Shown: in pieces, positions 9,311 to 20,861 of the stretch
Layout: every line of letters begins with the position of its first letter
Numbering within the stretch: position 1 is the first letter of the stretch
DNA from: Fasciola hepatica
Taxonomy: Eukaryota > Platyhelminthes > Trematoda > Plagiorchiida > Fasciolidae
Direction of reading: 5' to 3'
NCBI GenBank assembly: GCA_948099385.1
Contig: CANUEZ040000105.1
Span: forward strand, 2,615,001 to 2,679,000
DNA length: 64,000 nt
Notes under the pieces: generated by a model
Databases searched by the model: none
What the model was told of the DNA's origin: nothing
What the model saw: only the letters and a program-made list of their open reading frames with translations
Made by a program: the position numbers and the translations under genes

Positions 9311-9319
9311 TGACTATCC

Positions 9320-9578
9320 ACGATCTGTGTCTCGCTCGGTTCAAAATTTGGCTGTATGTTTTGTCTATTCATTGTTCATTAACGTTGTACTGATTATAGA
9401 ACCGTATTTCGGTTTATTACGTCTATCAGTTGAAGTCTTTTGAAATTTGTTCGAGACGCGAAGTAAGCCACATCGAGAAGGAGCACAATAGAAAGGATTA
9501 AAGCAGCTAGGTCGTACGAACCTGAGTGGAATTCAATCGAAACGGTCAAAGTTGACGGTCGAAAGGATTTCGCTTATA
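9320..9578 (+). repeat. BEL 5' LTR, right part
   Basis: Continues the LTR after the MULE and matches 15151-15409, with few differences. Similarity stops at TTATA, taken as the LTR end. Confidence 0.88.
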
Positions 9579-9598
9579 GTTAGCCAATTCACCAAACA

Positions 9599-10996
9599 AT
9601 GCAGACCGATTCAGACAAGTCTTTATCGGCCCCTGATCTGGAACGTTACACGACTGAGTCAGAAGAAACTATGGATCTCGTCAAGGAATTTAAAGAACGT
9701 TTGCGGTTGTTGGAGTGCAAGTTCAACATGAAGAGTGGAAAATATGAGGATCAGTATGCAAGAGCTACCACAGTCGAAGAGAAACCCGGTGGTGAGTCCC
9801 CAGTGGTCGAACGATCGCGGCCGCTGTCTACATTGGTATTTGGGGCCAGTGCCCCACCTGTTTCCGGGTTTGATACACCTCCATTTCCATCAAATAAGAC
9901 CATTGGTTGTCAGAAGTTTAGTCAGGCACCCATATCTCATTCATTCACTTTACCACAAAGAGAAATAATTTATTTTGATGGAAACCCGAAAAAGTATTGG
10001 CTGTTCATGAGAAGTTTTGATAGTGCCATTGGGAAACGAGACATGGATGACGAGTGTCGTCTATCGTATTTAATACACTACTGTAAGGGTGAGGCTAAAG
10101 AAGCCATCGAGAGCTGTTCTATCCTGGACCCAAGCGAGGGATACCAAGGCGCCTTAGAAATTCTCCGTAGGAGGTTTGGCCAAGCCCACGTGATAGCCAG
10201 GGCACACCTAGATAGCCTCGTGGACGGGCCCATCATTAAAACCATGGACCCAATGGTGCTGATGAAATTGGCCGGGGAAATGCGGAACTGCCAAAACACT
10301 CTGAGTCAGTTAAATCGTGTTGCCGACCTCAACGCCTCTAGAAAGTTTTCGGAGATAGTACGCAGACTACCTCAAGCCCTCCAGTTTAAGTGGTCTGAGG
10401 TTGCCGCGTCTATCATACGACTAGGCCAAGAGCCAACCTTCTCGGATTTGACGGAATTTGTGGATGAGAGGGCCGATGTACAAATGGTTCATCAATCCTA
10501 TTCTGTCACTTGGCCGAACTTACAAGCACGACCTCCTGCTGATCGGTACGCACCGCACAAAGCGTTGCTGCATCACTCACAAACAACTGTAGCGCCATCT
10601 GTTAAGCCGACAATAGCACGCAGGTGCTGTATGCAGTGGGAGGGAGACCATTACACGGACCAGTGTGGGAAGTTCACAGCGTGGAGTGTACCGGAGAGGC
10701 TTTCCTTTGTGGAGTCTAAAAAACTGTCATTTATGCCTAAAACCGAATCACGAATCCGTCAATTGCAGGTCACGCATGACTTGTGGTATAGGACGTTGTA
10801 TGCTGGGTCACCACCCCTTACTACACCCGCAAGACCCAGTGAGTACGGGGCGGAATCCGGCGACTATCCAAGACAACGCCCGTTGTCATGTGACTTCGGC
10901 TGGAAATTGTACAACCTCTTTGGGAATCATACCAGTCAAGGTTTTCGGGCCGCTAGGATCAGTAAAAACCTATGCGTTCCGACTCCACACTTATAG
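9599..10996 (+). pseudogene. BEL gag (DUF1759-type), frameshifted
   Basis: The open frame of 465 codons starts MQTDSDKSL. Residues about 115-300 match the BEL gag DUF1759 pattern (FDGNPKKYWLF, then RRRFGQAHVIARAHLD). The knuckle region begins at CCMQWEGDHYTDQC. At the A6 run near 10725 the knuckle continues in the next frame (CHLCLKPNH...GRCMLGHHPLLH), which stays open to about 10995. The tail of the frame-2 ORF after that point is therefore spurious. A one-base indel is the simplest cause. Gag would package the element RNA in cytoplasmic particles. Confidence 0.8.
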
Positions 10997-11087
10997 ATAA
11001 GAACCTGGCGAATGAACTGGGTTTAGCCGGACAACCAGCCACGCTCTCAGTTTCAATCATTATGCAGACAACTGAGATAAACTCTTA
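10900..11087 (+). pseudogene. BEL protease remnant, active site lost
   Basis: A beta strand typical of retropepsin (GIIPVKVFGPLGSVKTYAF) lies in frame 3, then DSTLIDKNLANELGL continues in frame 1. The join lacks the D-S/T-G motif, consistent with a short deletion plus frameshift near 10970-10981. A TAG at 11086-11088 follows. Confidence 0.65.
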
Positions 11088-11088
11088 G

Positions 11089-14000
11089 GTGGTTGGGTTT
11101 CAGCTATGTTCCTTAGAAAGAGGAGAGCTTATAGAAATCAATCGAGCTTGGACAGTCCGACAGCTCCCCGAGTTAAAACGTTTTGTTCCTGGCCGAACTA
11201 ACGATTGGGCTCATCTGCGCGACATCAACCTACCGACAATTGAAGGCGGGAGAGTATCGATACTGATATGTATGAATGTACCAGCGGCACACTGGGTGCT
11301 AGAACATCGATATGGTGGGAAAGCGGATCCCTACGCTATACGTACGCCCCTCGGTTGGACCGTCGTGGGACCAGCCTTTAGCCATGACCAAAGAAAGGCT
11401 CGCGTTGATTATATAAATGAGGGTGACTCTCTTATGGACCGGTTAGAGGCTATGTGGGCCTCGAAGTTCAAAGAATCTACAGTTTTGGGTAAATCAACAT
11501 CAGCGGATAATAAGCAAGTGCTCAAAACCCTAGAATCATCTACTCGGTTCTTAAACGGCCATTTTGAAGTCCCGTTGCACTGGAAAGATGGTTGCCTAAG
11601 CCTTCCGAACAACCAGTCGATAGCATGGAAACGTTTGTTGTGGTTGAAGACTCGACTAATTGAACACGCTGATCTTAAAGAACGCTACGCGGAGGTGATG
11701 AATGGTTACATAGCCAAAGGTTACGCTGAAAGTTGTCAAAATGTTATAGAAGACGTCCCGGGTCAAGTTTGGTATTTGCCCCATCACCATGTAATCAACC
11801 CCATGAAACCAGAGAAACTAAGGGTTGTGTTCGACTGCGCAAGTAAATATCAGAACACCTCTTTGAACCTTCAGTCATTTTCCGACCCAGACCTCACAAA
11901 TAACCTATGCGGAGTATTAACACGGTTTCGAGAACACACTTTCGCCGTAGTGGCGGATATTGAAGCCATGTTTCATCAAGTAAAGGTACCTCAACATCAG
12001 CGCTCATGCCTTAGGTTTTTGTGGTGGACAGAAGGAGACTTGGAACGTGCGCCAGAAATATACCAAATGACTGTGCACCCTTTTGGAGCGACCTCCTCAC
12101 CATGTTATGCCATATTCGCTTTGAACAGAGCAATTTCCAATAACGCGAACCAATCATTAGAGTTTGACCCCAAGTATTTGCAAAGGTCCTTTTACGTGGA
12201 CGATCTCCTCATTAGTTGCAAATCGGTTAGAGAACTCCGACTAGTGACGAGCCATTTACAGTCTGCGCTCCGGGATTCGGGCTTTTACCTGACGAAGTGG
12301 CGTAGCAACTCGGCCGATGCCCTTATCGATGTACCGGTCAAAGACCAGGCCGACAAAAACCGGTGTCTGGACTTGAAACCGACAAATACGTATAGGACTC
12401 TCGGCGTCGAGTGGGACAGGACGTCAGATACGTTCAGTTTTACCACCAAATCACCTGAACCTGGGATCAACAGAAGATCAATCCTGTCATACGTCGCCTC
12501 GTTGTATGACCCGTTAGGCTTTGTGGCACCTGCCTTGTTTCCAGCAAAGCTGTTGCTACAAGAACTATGCCGACTGAAATTAGGATGGGACGACAAACTC
12601 GACAGTCGTCACAATGAACGATGGACAGATTGAGTCCAGCAACTGCAAGAGATTAACCGAATCAAAATTCGCCGTTGCTTGATCCCAGCGACACTAGAGC
12701 CCACCAGGGAATACCAACTGCACTGCTTTTCAGACGCATCACAGTACGGCTATGGAGCCGTAGTATATTTACGCACGAGTGACAAGCATGGTGTTTCGAC
12801 CACGGCATTCTTGATGGGGAATTCGCGTGTTGCCCCTCTCAAAGCTATCACTATCCCCAGACTCTAGCTCGCGGCGGCGGTTCTAGCTGTTAAGCTGTTG
12901 CATCAGACAGAACTTGAATTGACAATCGAGCTCGACTCTAGAACACTGTGGACGGACTCTATGGTAGTCCTACAGCTGATCCGTAACACCTCAAACAGAC
13001 CGGAAATATTCGTAGCAAACCGTATATCGACTATTCGGGATTTATCCACACCTTCGAAATGGCGTTATGTGAACTCCAAAAGCAACCCGGCTGACTTGGC
13101 ATCAAGAGGGTCAAGAATCGGACAGCTGCGCAAGAGTATATGGTTCTCCGGCCCAGAGTTCTTGACAAAGAAGTATGATGAATGACCACGGGAACCCAAT
13201 GGAAAAGCTCCTCCTTCGCTCAAAGTAGCCACAATGGCTGTGACGACCTCAGTAAGGGAGAATAATCATTGGATCCTTAGGTTCTCGACTTGCCATAGTT
13301 GGATCAAACTCCTCAAATGGGTGGGGTGGCTAATATTGTTTAAAAGATACATGGTAGAGAAGTACCTACGACATGCACTGCCCCAAAGTAGCTATCTTAC
13401 CGTCGCTGAGCTAGAATGCGCAAAACAGAATATTTTCATGCTGGTCCAGCAACAGTGTTTCGAAAACGAGATTACAACCCTCCACGTCGATTACACGGGA
13501 GTTAGCAACGAAAGGCTAAAGACCACGAATAGTGCACTGAAAGGCCTTTCACCTTTTATGGACAGAGGTCTGATACGCATGGGAGGACGACTTCAATTCG
13601 CGCCGGTGTCTTACGAAACAAAGCATCCCATAATTTTACCAAAAAGTCACTTTGTATGTCGATTGCTAATCAAACACACTCACCAGACGAATGGCCATGT
13701 CGGCGTAGCACATACGAGCGCCATTCTGCGGGAGAAGTACTGGATCTTACGTGCTTGCACCACAATAAAACAAGTTATCGGGTCCTGTTTTGATTGCAGA
13801 CGCTGGTATTCACTGCCATGTTGATAAATAATGGCCCCACTACCGGCTGATCGTTTGGAGCCTTTTAACCCGCCGTTTACAATCGCGGGGGTTGACTACT
13901 TTGGACCGTTCCAAGTTAAAGTGGCTCGGAGATTCGAAAGGAAATATTGCTGTTTATTCACATGCCTCAGCATTCGAGCCGTTCACATAGAAGTGGTTCA

Positions 14001-14769
14001 AAACCTCAGCACCGATTCGTTTATCAGCGCGTTTGCCAGGTTCGTCGCTAGACGAGGCTGTCCTCGGAGGCTTCACAGTGATAATGGGCTCAACTTTAAG
14101 GGCGCCGAGAACGAGGTCAACGTATTACTACGAGGATGGAATCAAGCTCGCATAACTAATTCGCTTACACAGAAGGAATGCGGCTAGATATTCACGCCGC
14201 CTACAGCTAGTCATCGAGGGGGTGTGTAGGAACGCCTCATACGATCCATCCGCAGAATACTTCGATCATTGGTCGGGTCGCAAACCGTAACGGACGAAAC
14301 GTTCCTGACATTGATGACCGAGGTGGAGAAAATCATGAACGACAGACCGTTGGTGAAGAATAGCTGTGACCCTTGCGAATAGGCCGTACTGACCCCGAAT
14401 CATCAATTACTTGGCTCTCGCAATGCATCCTCCAATGAAAGTGAAACGGAACCGTGCAAGCTGGATCGGCGATGGCGGCAAGCTCAAAATCTCACTGAAA
14501 ATTTTTGGCGTAAATGGATCAGATCGTACTTACCACTTCTGCAAAGCAAGCAGCGTTGGACAGAAACAGCGCAGGAGCTGAAAACCGGTGACCTGGTGCT
14601 TATAGTTGACAAGAACTTGCCCAGAGGCGAATGGAAAAGGGGTATTGTTAAAGAAACTCGACTTTCCAAAGACGGTGTTGTCCGATAGGGGTGGGTCCAG
14701 ACAGCCAGCGGACGACTCTTAAGAGACGTCCGATATCTGTGTTTATTGGAAAACCATGTTTCAGAGTAA
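11089..14769 (+). pseudogene. BEL pol: RT, RNase H, integrase, DUF5641
   Basis: One frame runs the whole length, broken by in-frame stops at 12631, 12865, 13183, 13822, 13825, 14185, 14227, 14380 and 14686. RT spans roughly 11700-12600 with [11 protein letters not shown] and FYVDDLL. RNase H has FSDASQYGYGAVV and WTDSMVVL. Integrase has the HHCC zinc finger (HQTNGHVGVAH...CFDC), [21 protein letters not shown] and HRGG. The end (RKWIRSYLPLLQ) resembles DUF5641. No indel is needed across 3.7 kb, so decay is by base substitution. Confidence 0.9.
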
Positions 14770-14817
14770 GAATAATTTGGGTGCTCGTCAAGCAAACAGC
14801 TCGAACCCTGCGGGGAG

Positions 14818-15409
14818 TGTACTTTCGTACAAACTAAACGTTTTTCTTACTGACTACTAGCAGCTTGTTAGTAGTCACATTCTACATGTGAATCCCTTCC
14901 AAGTCATTCTCCTGTGTTGTTGGCACAAAGTTGGTCATTTTACTGAACTCAGTCCCGATTCGCGATTGGTCCTTAATCCAATCTGACGGTAGCATGACAA
15001 TATGGTTATATTTTATTCACGTGGAATTGATCTTACTCTTTCATGTGATTTGAACAGTCTTATCCGTTTCCCTCTATCTGACATTGACCTGAATTTGTTT
15101 GAATGAACATATGACGCTCCCGCCTGGTTTAACAGTAAATTTGACTATCCACGATCTGTGTCTCGCTCGGTTCAAAATTTGGCTGTATGTTTTGTCTATT
15201 CATTGTTCATTAACGTTGTACTGATTATAGAACCGTATTTCGATTTATTACGTCTATCAGTTGAAGTCTTTTGAAATTTGTTCGAGACGCGAAGTAAGCC
15301 ACATCGAGAAGGAGCACAATAGAAAGGATTAAAGCAGCTAGGTCGTACGAACCTGAGTGGAATTCAACCGAAACGGCAAAAGTTGACGGTCAAAAGAAAT
15401 TCGTTTATA
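14818..15409 (+). repeat. BEL 3' LTR
   Basis: 592 bp, beginning TGTACTTTCG after GCGGGGAG. It is also the outer end of the left arm of the large inverted repeat. Confidence 0.9.
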
Positions 15410-15468
15410 CTGCTAATATTATTAATACTAATACCACCACCAATAATAATACTAATACTAATAATAAA

Positions 15469-15526
<58 letters not shown>
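15410..15526. repeat. ACT array between BEL LTR and element 2
   Basis: Imperfect, then pure ACT triplets; mirrored as AGT at 20749-20861. Confidence 0.9.
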
Positions 15527-15527
<1 letters not shown>

Positions 15528-15567
15528 AATTGTCCATAGTTCTGTCTTCAGCAATCAACTACTTACT

Positions 15568-17159
15568 AAGTAGTATATACACTCACAACACTCCTCCCCC
15601 CTGACAAAAAAAGGACGATCCAAATCCTGCAGACTGTCTTCAAGTCTTCCTCTACTTCAGATGCCAATCCTCCAATACCGGTTCGTGGCAGTGTTGTCAT
15701 CTGTCCCAAAGTTCCTCCGGTGTTATGCTTTGTCCGGTCCGGGATGCGCACCGACACCAGCCTTGTTTCTAGATAGCAACCGTGGAGAGTGAATACTGAA
15801 CACAACACTTGACTTTTATCGCACGTCACCACGACATCGTGCCTGACCACTTCAAAGCTACTGAGAACCATGCGTTGTGTCATTCCACTATCATCCTGGA
15901 TATGACTTCCAGCAGTCTCATTCCGGGATGCATAAGGTTGGACATCATCGCCCGGCACTTGCTCAGGTAGGGGGTACACTTCTTCTGTTTCCACTTTGCA
16001 AGGCGCCTTAGTTTCACATTGCGCACGACATGACCCGTCGTCTCTCAATGCAATGGCAACTGCAGCAAATGACATGTCTTCGTTTCCACCATCATCCGGT
16101 TGACTTTCAGAGCAATCCCGGTTACAATTTCCCACATTTTCATGTATATGGTTCAGTTTCCCGACATTTTGCACCTCATCAGTAGTGATTGAAGTCTCCA
16201 GCAGGAATGTATCCGGTATACTTCCTTCAATGTCTTTCGGGCTAAACTCATTTTGGTCTTGAATTTCGACTTCAGTCTGAGTTTCCTCATATCTTGCAGC
16301 TTCAGTGACTGTGATATCAGCCGACATGTCTTCGGTTTCCTCGTCACAATGTTCATGTTCAAGGCAACCTGGGTAGCGATCTTCCGCATTTTCACAACGA
16401 ATTTGGTTCGATTTTTCACAGTTCGCCAATTCATCGGTAATGGTTGAATTCTCGAGCGGTGATACTTCTGGTACAACTGTTTCGATGTTCTACTGACATT
16501 CCGGATATTCGTCCAAAACAGGTTCCACATTTCCACAGCAGAAACACCCGGCTTCTTCCAACTGTCTGGCTTCCACTATTCTGTCCTCCGTGTTCAAAAT
16601 TTCTGGACCGTACGCCTTCTCCACACGATCCCCGTTCCTCCATGAATCTCCGACATGGGCCGTATTGACCACATGCACGCCAAGCATGGCCAGTTCCCGA
16701 GCCACATCCGCGAGCTGGACCAAATTCAATGAACGGCCGACACGGGCGACGCGTACCATCCCACGCAGGGGCTCCGGCAGACTATCCACAAATCGGTCTG
16801 CCAACAGGTCTGCCCGTGACGCCTCATCCAGCGTCGGCAACGCACGTTCCAGGAGTGAGCGGAGCGCGACGGCGTGCACCAGCGGGTCCGTACCAACCCC
16901 CAGCCGGGCATCCTTGAACCGGCGCATAGCGTCTTGACGGTCGGCCGGGGTGTCTAGTCCTGCAATCAGGGCGTCCTTTGCGGCGGCCCATTTCAGCTCC
17001 TTCGGGCCCCTTCGCGCCGCATCCAGCACCGCCCGCGGCCTGCCCTTGAGAAGCGCTCGAAGGACCGTCAACTTACCCCAGTCCGACTGGATCTCCGAGA
17101 GCTCCGCCAGATCCTCGAAATCCTCCAGGAAGATCCGTATGTCGCCATCCTCAAACGGC
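15568..17159 (-). pseudogene. Gag-like ORF of element 2, start deleted
   Basis: Same polyprotein as in element 3, with an identical 287-residue second half. A 19-bp deletion next to the PBS removes the initiator ATG and first codons. The frame is also cut by the TAG at codon position DEYPECQ-stop (about 16490), shared with elements 3 and 4. The upstream LTR happens to be open in frame, giving an artificial N-terminal extension. Confidence 0.8.
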
Positions 17160-17178
17160 TCCTGGTCACAGCACCAAA

Positions 17179-17470
17179 TGTTATAATCCTCAAGGCGTGC
17201 CTGGGTGAATAGGTCGTTTATTGCCATCAACGTGTTCGGACATTGACAAAACAAAACAAACGTTACAAACATCCTCATTTGCCAAGTGGCTATCCTGTTC
17301 ACTTGAAAACAGTCATCGTCCAACGGAGGAGCGGTCAGGTGGTTTGCAGATCGTCGCTTACCTTAATTCGCCTGGACTGCTGAACTTAGCTGTGTTCGTT
17401 AATCCACAATTGTCCATAGATCTGTCTTCAGCAATCAACTACTTACTAAGTAGTATATACATTCACAACA
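17179..17470 (-). repeat. 5' LTR of element 2 (LTR-A)
   Basis: 292 bp, TGTTGTGAATG to ATAACA on the minus strand; nearly identical to 18785-19076. Confidence 0.88.
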
Positions 17471-17471
17471 C

Positions 17472-17522
<51 letters not shown>
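17471..17522. repeat. ACT array
   Basis: Joins element 2 to repeat unit U copy 2 in the inverted-repeat spacer. Confidence 0.9.
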
Positions 17523-17524
<2 letters not shown>

Positions 17525-18738
17525 TTAGCACAGGTGACCTCTTATGCTGCGTTCCCACTTGATATGCTGTCCTGCGTTCTATTCCCCCTCATACTACTGA
17601 ATCGGTCGATCGAGTCACATGATATCGACATGCATTCCGTTCCATTCGGTTCCGTTCGGTTCCGTCCGATACTGTTCATACAGGTTGTTCTCCGTTGTAT
17701 CCCGATTCCTGTTCAAGATGGATCAAGTGATATGTATGGTGCTTAGGTAGTAAGCGTTGGGTGCGAAGCTGGTGTAATGGTTATCATGGTTGCCTTCCAA
17801 GCAATCGATCCGGGTTCGATTCCCGGGCTTCGCACACTCTGCCCAAAAACAACACCTAAACTGAACGAGCATGACCGGCACAACATACACAACAAGTAGC
17901 AAATGCGCGCATGGCAAAATCAAATCTAATAAATCCAAACGACCAAGATGGCTCAAACATGTGTTATGCATGTCGATCGACCGTCTCCCTTTTCGTACGT
18001 TGTACTCGAAGACAGTTAGAGGTTGGAGGGTAGGTCGAAGTGGTCAGTAAATGACATGACAAAATGGTATGAGAATCTTGACCAATGGACTCGGCCAAGT
18101 AGGACGTGTGAGACTTCCGAGTTCGGGTGCAGAGAGACTCGCCTACCAGGTGATTGGATGTAGTAATTGTGAAGCCAGATACATTCATTTCATTCATTTA
18201 TTCATCCAATCATTTAGATAGTGAACTGACTGTGTGACATTTGCCTGGCTGTCTTTCATGATCATAGTTGCACATTTGGTGTGGTCGAACGCGCTAAGAT
18301 GATGACACTGCCGCACCGGGAATCGAACCCTGGTCGCCTGGGTCACAGCCAGCACTCCTAACCAATAGACCACGCCCGAATAGTCCAATCATAATCACTC
18401 ACCATACAACAACCATAGACATGCGATGCCCGAATAAATAGGAAGAACAACACGAGCAAGACATTTCTCATTAATAGGTTGTTTATTTCCACGACCTCGT
18501 TCGGACATCGACAAAATTAACCATATATATTACAAACATGCTTCTTTGCACGACGCCTGTTTTGTTCACTCGAAGACAATCATTATCAGACGGAAGAGCA
18601 GTCGTGTGGTTTGCATCTCGTCCTTTACCTCAATGTGTTTGCAGTGTTGAAAATAGCGGCCTTCGTTGATCCACAATTGTCCATAATTCCGTCTTCAGCA
18701 CTCAACTATTTACCAAGTAGTATATACACACCACAACA
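17523..18738 (+). repeat. Repeat unit U, copy 2 (inverted-repeat spacer)
   Basis: Same order of parts as copy 1: leader, tRNA-Gly, LINE tail, SINE-B (18201-18460, tRNA-like core 18310-18381) and LTR-B (18460-18738). It is nearly identical to 22558-23758. Confidence 0.88.
17763..17834 (+). tRNA. tRNA-Gly (TCC), copy 2
   Basis: Same 72 nt as at 251-322 with an intact cloverleaf, but followed by CACTCTGCCC without a T-run. It is therefore less likely to be a free-standing tRNA gene and more likely a SINE head. Confidence 0.6.
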
Positions 18739-18784
18739 CTACTGCTAATACTACCACTACTACTGCTACTACTACTACTACTGG
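18739..18784. repeat. ACT array with CTGG junction
   Basis: ACT/GCT triplets end in CTGG (18781-18784), the 4-bp insertion-site sequence of element 3. Confidence 0.85.
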
Positions 18785-19076
18785 TGTTGTGAGTGTTTAT
18801 ACTACTTAATAAGTAGTTGATTGCTGAAGACAGATCTATGGACAATTGTGGATTAACGAACACAGCTAAGTTCAGCAGTCCAGGCGAATTAAGGTAAGCG
18901 ACGATCTGCAAACCACCTGACCGCTCCTCCGTTGGACGATGACTGTTTTCAAGTGAACAGGACAGCCACTTGGCAAATGAGGATGTTTGTAACGTTTGTT
19001 TTGTTTTGTCAATGTCCGAACACGTTGATGGCAATAAACGACCTATTCACCCAGGCACGCCTTCTGGATTATAACA
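18785..19076 (+). repeat. 5' LTR of element 3 (LTR-A)
   Basis: TGTTGTGAG to ATAACA, 292 bp; the ends form TGTT/AACA. Confidence 0.88.
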
Positions 19077-19078
19077 TT

Positions 19079-19091
19079 TGGTGCCGTGACC
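19079..19091 (+). other. Primer binding site of element 3
   Basis: TGGTGCCGTGACC lies two bases after the LTR. The first twelve bases complement the 3' end plus CCA of a tRNA-His as known in animals. The same site follows the LTR in elements 1 and 4. Confidence 0.6.
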
Positions 19092-19094
19092 AGG

Positions 19095-20708
19095 ATGGAT
19101 CTACCATGGCCGGAGCCGTTTGAGGATGGCGACATACGGATCTTCCTGGAGGATTTCGAGGATCTGGCGGAGCTCTCGGAGATCCAGTCGGACTGGGGTA
19201 AGTTGACGGTCCTTCGAGCGCTTCTCAAGGGCAGGCCGCGGGCGGTGCTGGATGCGGCGCGAAGGGGCCCGAAGGAGCTGAAATGGGCCGCCGCAAAGGA
19301 CGCCCTGATTGCAGGACTAGACACCCCGGCCGACCGTCAAGACGCTATGCGCCGGTTCAAGGATGCCCGGCTGGGGGTTGGTACGGACCCGCTGGTGCAC
19401 GCCGTCGCGCTCCGCTCACTCCTGGAACGTGCGTTGCCGACGCTGGATGAGGCGTCACGGGCAGACCTGTTGGCAGACCGATTTGTGGATAGTCTGCCGG
19501 AGCCCCTGCGTGGGATGGTACGCGTCGCCCGTGTCGGCCGTTCATTGAATTTGGTCCAGCTCGCGGATGTGGCTCGGGAACTGGCCATGCTTGGCGTGCA
19601 TGTGGTCAATACGGCCCATGTCGGAGATTCATGGAGGAACGGGGATCGTGTGGAGAAGGCGTACGGTCCAGAAATTTTGAACACGGAGGACAGAATAGTG
19701 GAAGCCAGACAGTTGGAAGAAGCCGGGTGTTTCTGCTGTGGAAATGTGGAACCTGTTTTGGACGAATATCCGGAATGTCAGTAGAACATCGAAACAGTTG
19801 TACCAGAAGTATCACCGCTCGAGAATTCAACCATTACCGATGAATTGGCGAACTGTGAAAAATCGAACCAAATTCGTTGTGAAAATGCGGAAGATCGCTA
19901 CCCAGGTTGCCTTGAACATGAACATTGTGACGAGGAAACCGAAGACATGTCGGCTGATATCACAGTCACTGAAGCTGCAAGATATGAGGAAACTCAGACT
20001 GAAGTCGAAATTCAAGACCAAAATGAGTTTAGCCCGAAAGACATTGAAGGAAGTATACCGGATACATTCCTGCTGGAGACTTCAATCACTACTGATGAGG
20101 TGCAAAATGTCGGGAAACTGAACCATATACATGAAAATGTGGGAAATTGTAACCGGGATTGCTCTGAAAGTCAACCGGATGATGGTGGAAACGAAGACAT
20201 GTCATTTGCTGCAGTTGCCATTGCATTGAGAGACGACGGGTCATGTCGTGCGCAATGTGAAACTAAGGCGCCTTGCAAAGTGGAAACAGAAGAAGTGTAC
20301 CCCCTACCTGAGCAAGTGCCGGGCGATGATGTCCAACCTTATGCATCCCGGAATGAGACTGCTGGAAGTCATATCCAGGATGATAGTGGAATGACACAAC
20401 GCATGGTTCTCAGTAGCTTTGAAGTGGTCAGGCACGATGTCGTGGTGACGTGCGATAAAAGTCAAGTGTTGTGTTCAGTATTCACTCTCCACGGTTGCTA
20501 TCTAGAAACAAGGCTGGTGTCGGTGCGCATCCCGGACCGGACAAAGCATAACACCGGAGGAACTTTGGGACAGATGACAACACTGCCACGAACCGGTATT
20601 GGAGGATTGGCATCTGAAGTAGAGGAAGACTTGAAGACAGTCTGCAGGATTTGGATCGTCCTTTTTTTGTCAGGGGGGAGGAGTGTTGTGAGTGTATATA
20701 CTACTTAG
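19095..20708 (+). pseudogene. Gag-like ORF of element 3, single TAG
   Basis: A 538-codon frame from ATG 19095 to a TAG 25 bases inside the 3' LTR. One internal TAG (19782-19784) stands where element 1 has CAG. The first 229 residues are the capsid-like part ending at GCFCCGNVEPVLDEYPEC. The second part is longer than in element 1, acidic and unrecognised. The frame is open through the polypurine tract, as in element 1. Confidence 0.8.
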
Positions 20709-20746
20709 TAAGTAGTTGATTGCTGAAGACAGAACTATGGACAATT

Positions 20747-20748
<2 letters not shown>

Positions 20749-20802
<54 letters not shown>

Positions 20803-20861
20803 TTTATTATTAGTATTAGTATTATTATTGGTGGTGGTATTAGTATTAATAATATTAGCAG
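20749..20861. repeat. AGT array
   Basis: Inverted counterpart of 15410-15526, shorter by one triplet. Confidence 0.9.

Larger units (their letters stand above)
4009..15409 (+). mobile_element. BEL/Pao LTR retrotransposon, decayed, with nested MULE
   Basis: Near-identical LTRs of about 593 bp flank gag and pol on the plus strand. The 5' LTR is 4009-4342 plus 9320-9578, split by the MULE at 4343-9310; the 3' LTR is 14818-15409. Domain order is DUF1759-type gag, zinc knuckles, protease remnant, RT, RNase H, integrase and a DUF5641-like tail, which is diagnostic for BEL/Pao. GCGGGGAG before the 3' LTR is a likely polypurine tract. No convincing PBS was found after the 5' LTR. Multiple stops and two frameshifts make it defective. 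Confidence 0.9.
14818..17470 (+). repeat. Large inverted repeat, left arm
   Basis: Reverse complement of 18785-21454 at near identity. The coordinate sum is constant at 36274 across the gag region and shifts to 36255 where 19 bp are missing. It holds the BEL LTR, an ACT array, a truncated LTR-A, gag and a full LTR-A. Confidence 0.92.
15527..17470 (-). mobile_element. Gag-only LTR element 2 (3' LTR truncated)
   Basis: Full 5' LTR at 17179-17470, PBS (one base changed: TGGTGCTGTGACC), gag region, polypurine tract, and only 64 bp of the 3' LTR (15527-15590) before an ACT array. It is the mirror copy of element 3 and shares that truncation exactly. Confidence 0.85.
18785..20748 (+). mobile_element. 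Gag-only LTR element 3 (3' LTR truncated)
   Basis: 5' LTR 18785-19076, PBS from 19079, gag, polypurine tract ending 20683 and 65 bp of the 3' LTR (20684-20748) ending in AGT repeats. Mirror of element 2 and direct repeat of the first part of element 4. Confidence 0.88.

Noticed and set aside
10724..10729. A6 run as a programmed gag-pol frameshift site
   Set aside because: The change lies within the zinc knuckle itself, so it would cut gag; a one-base indel is simpler.
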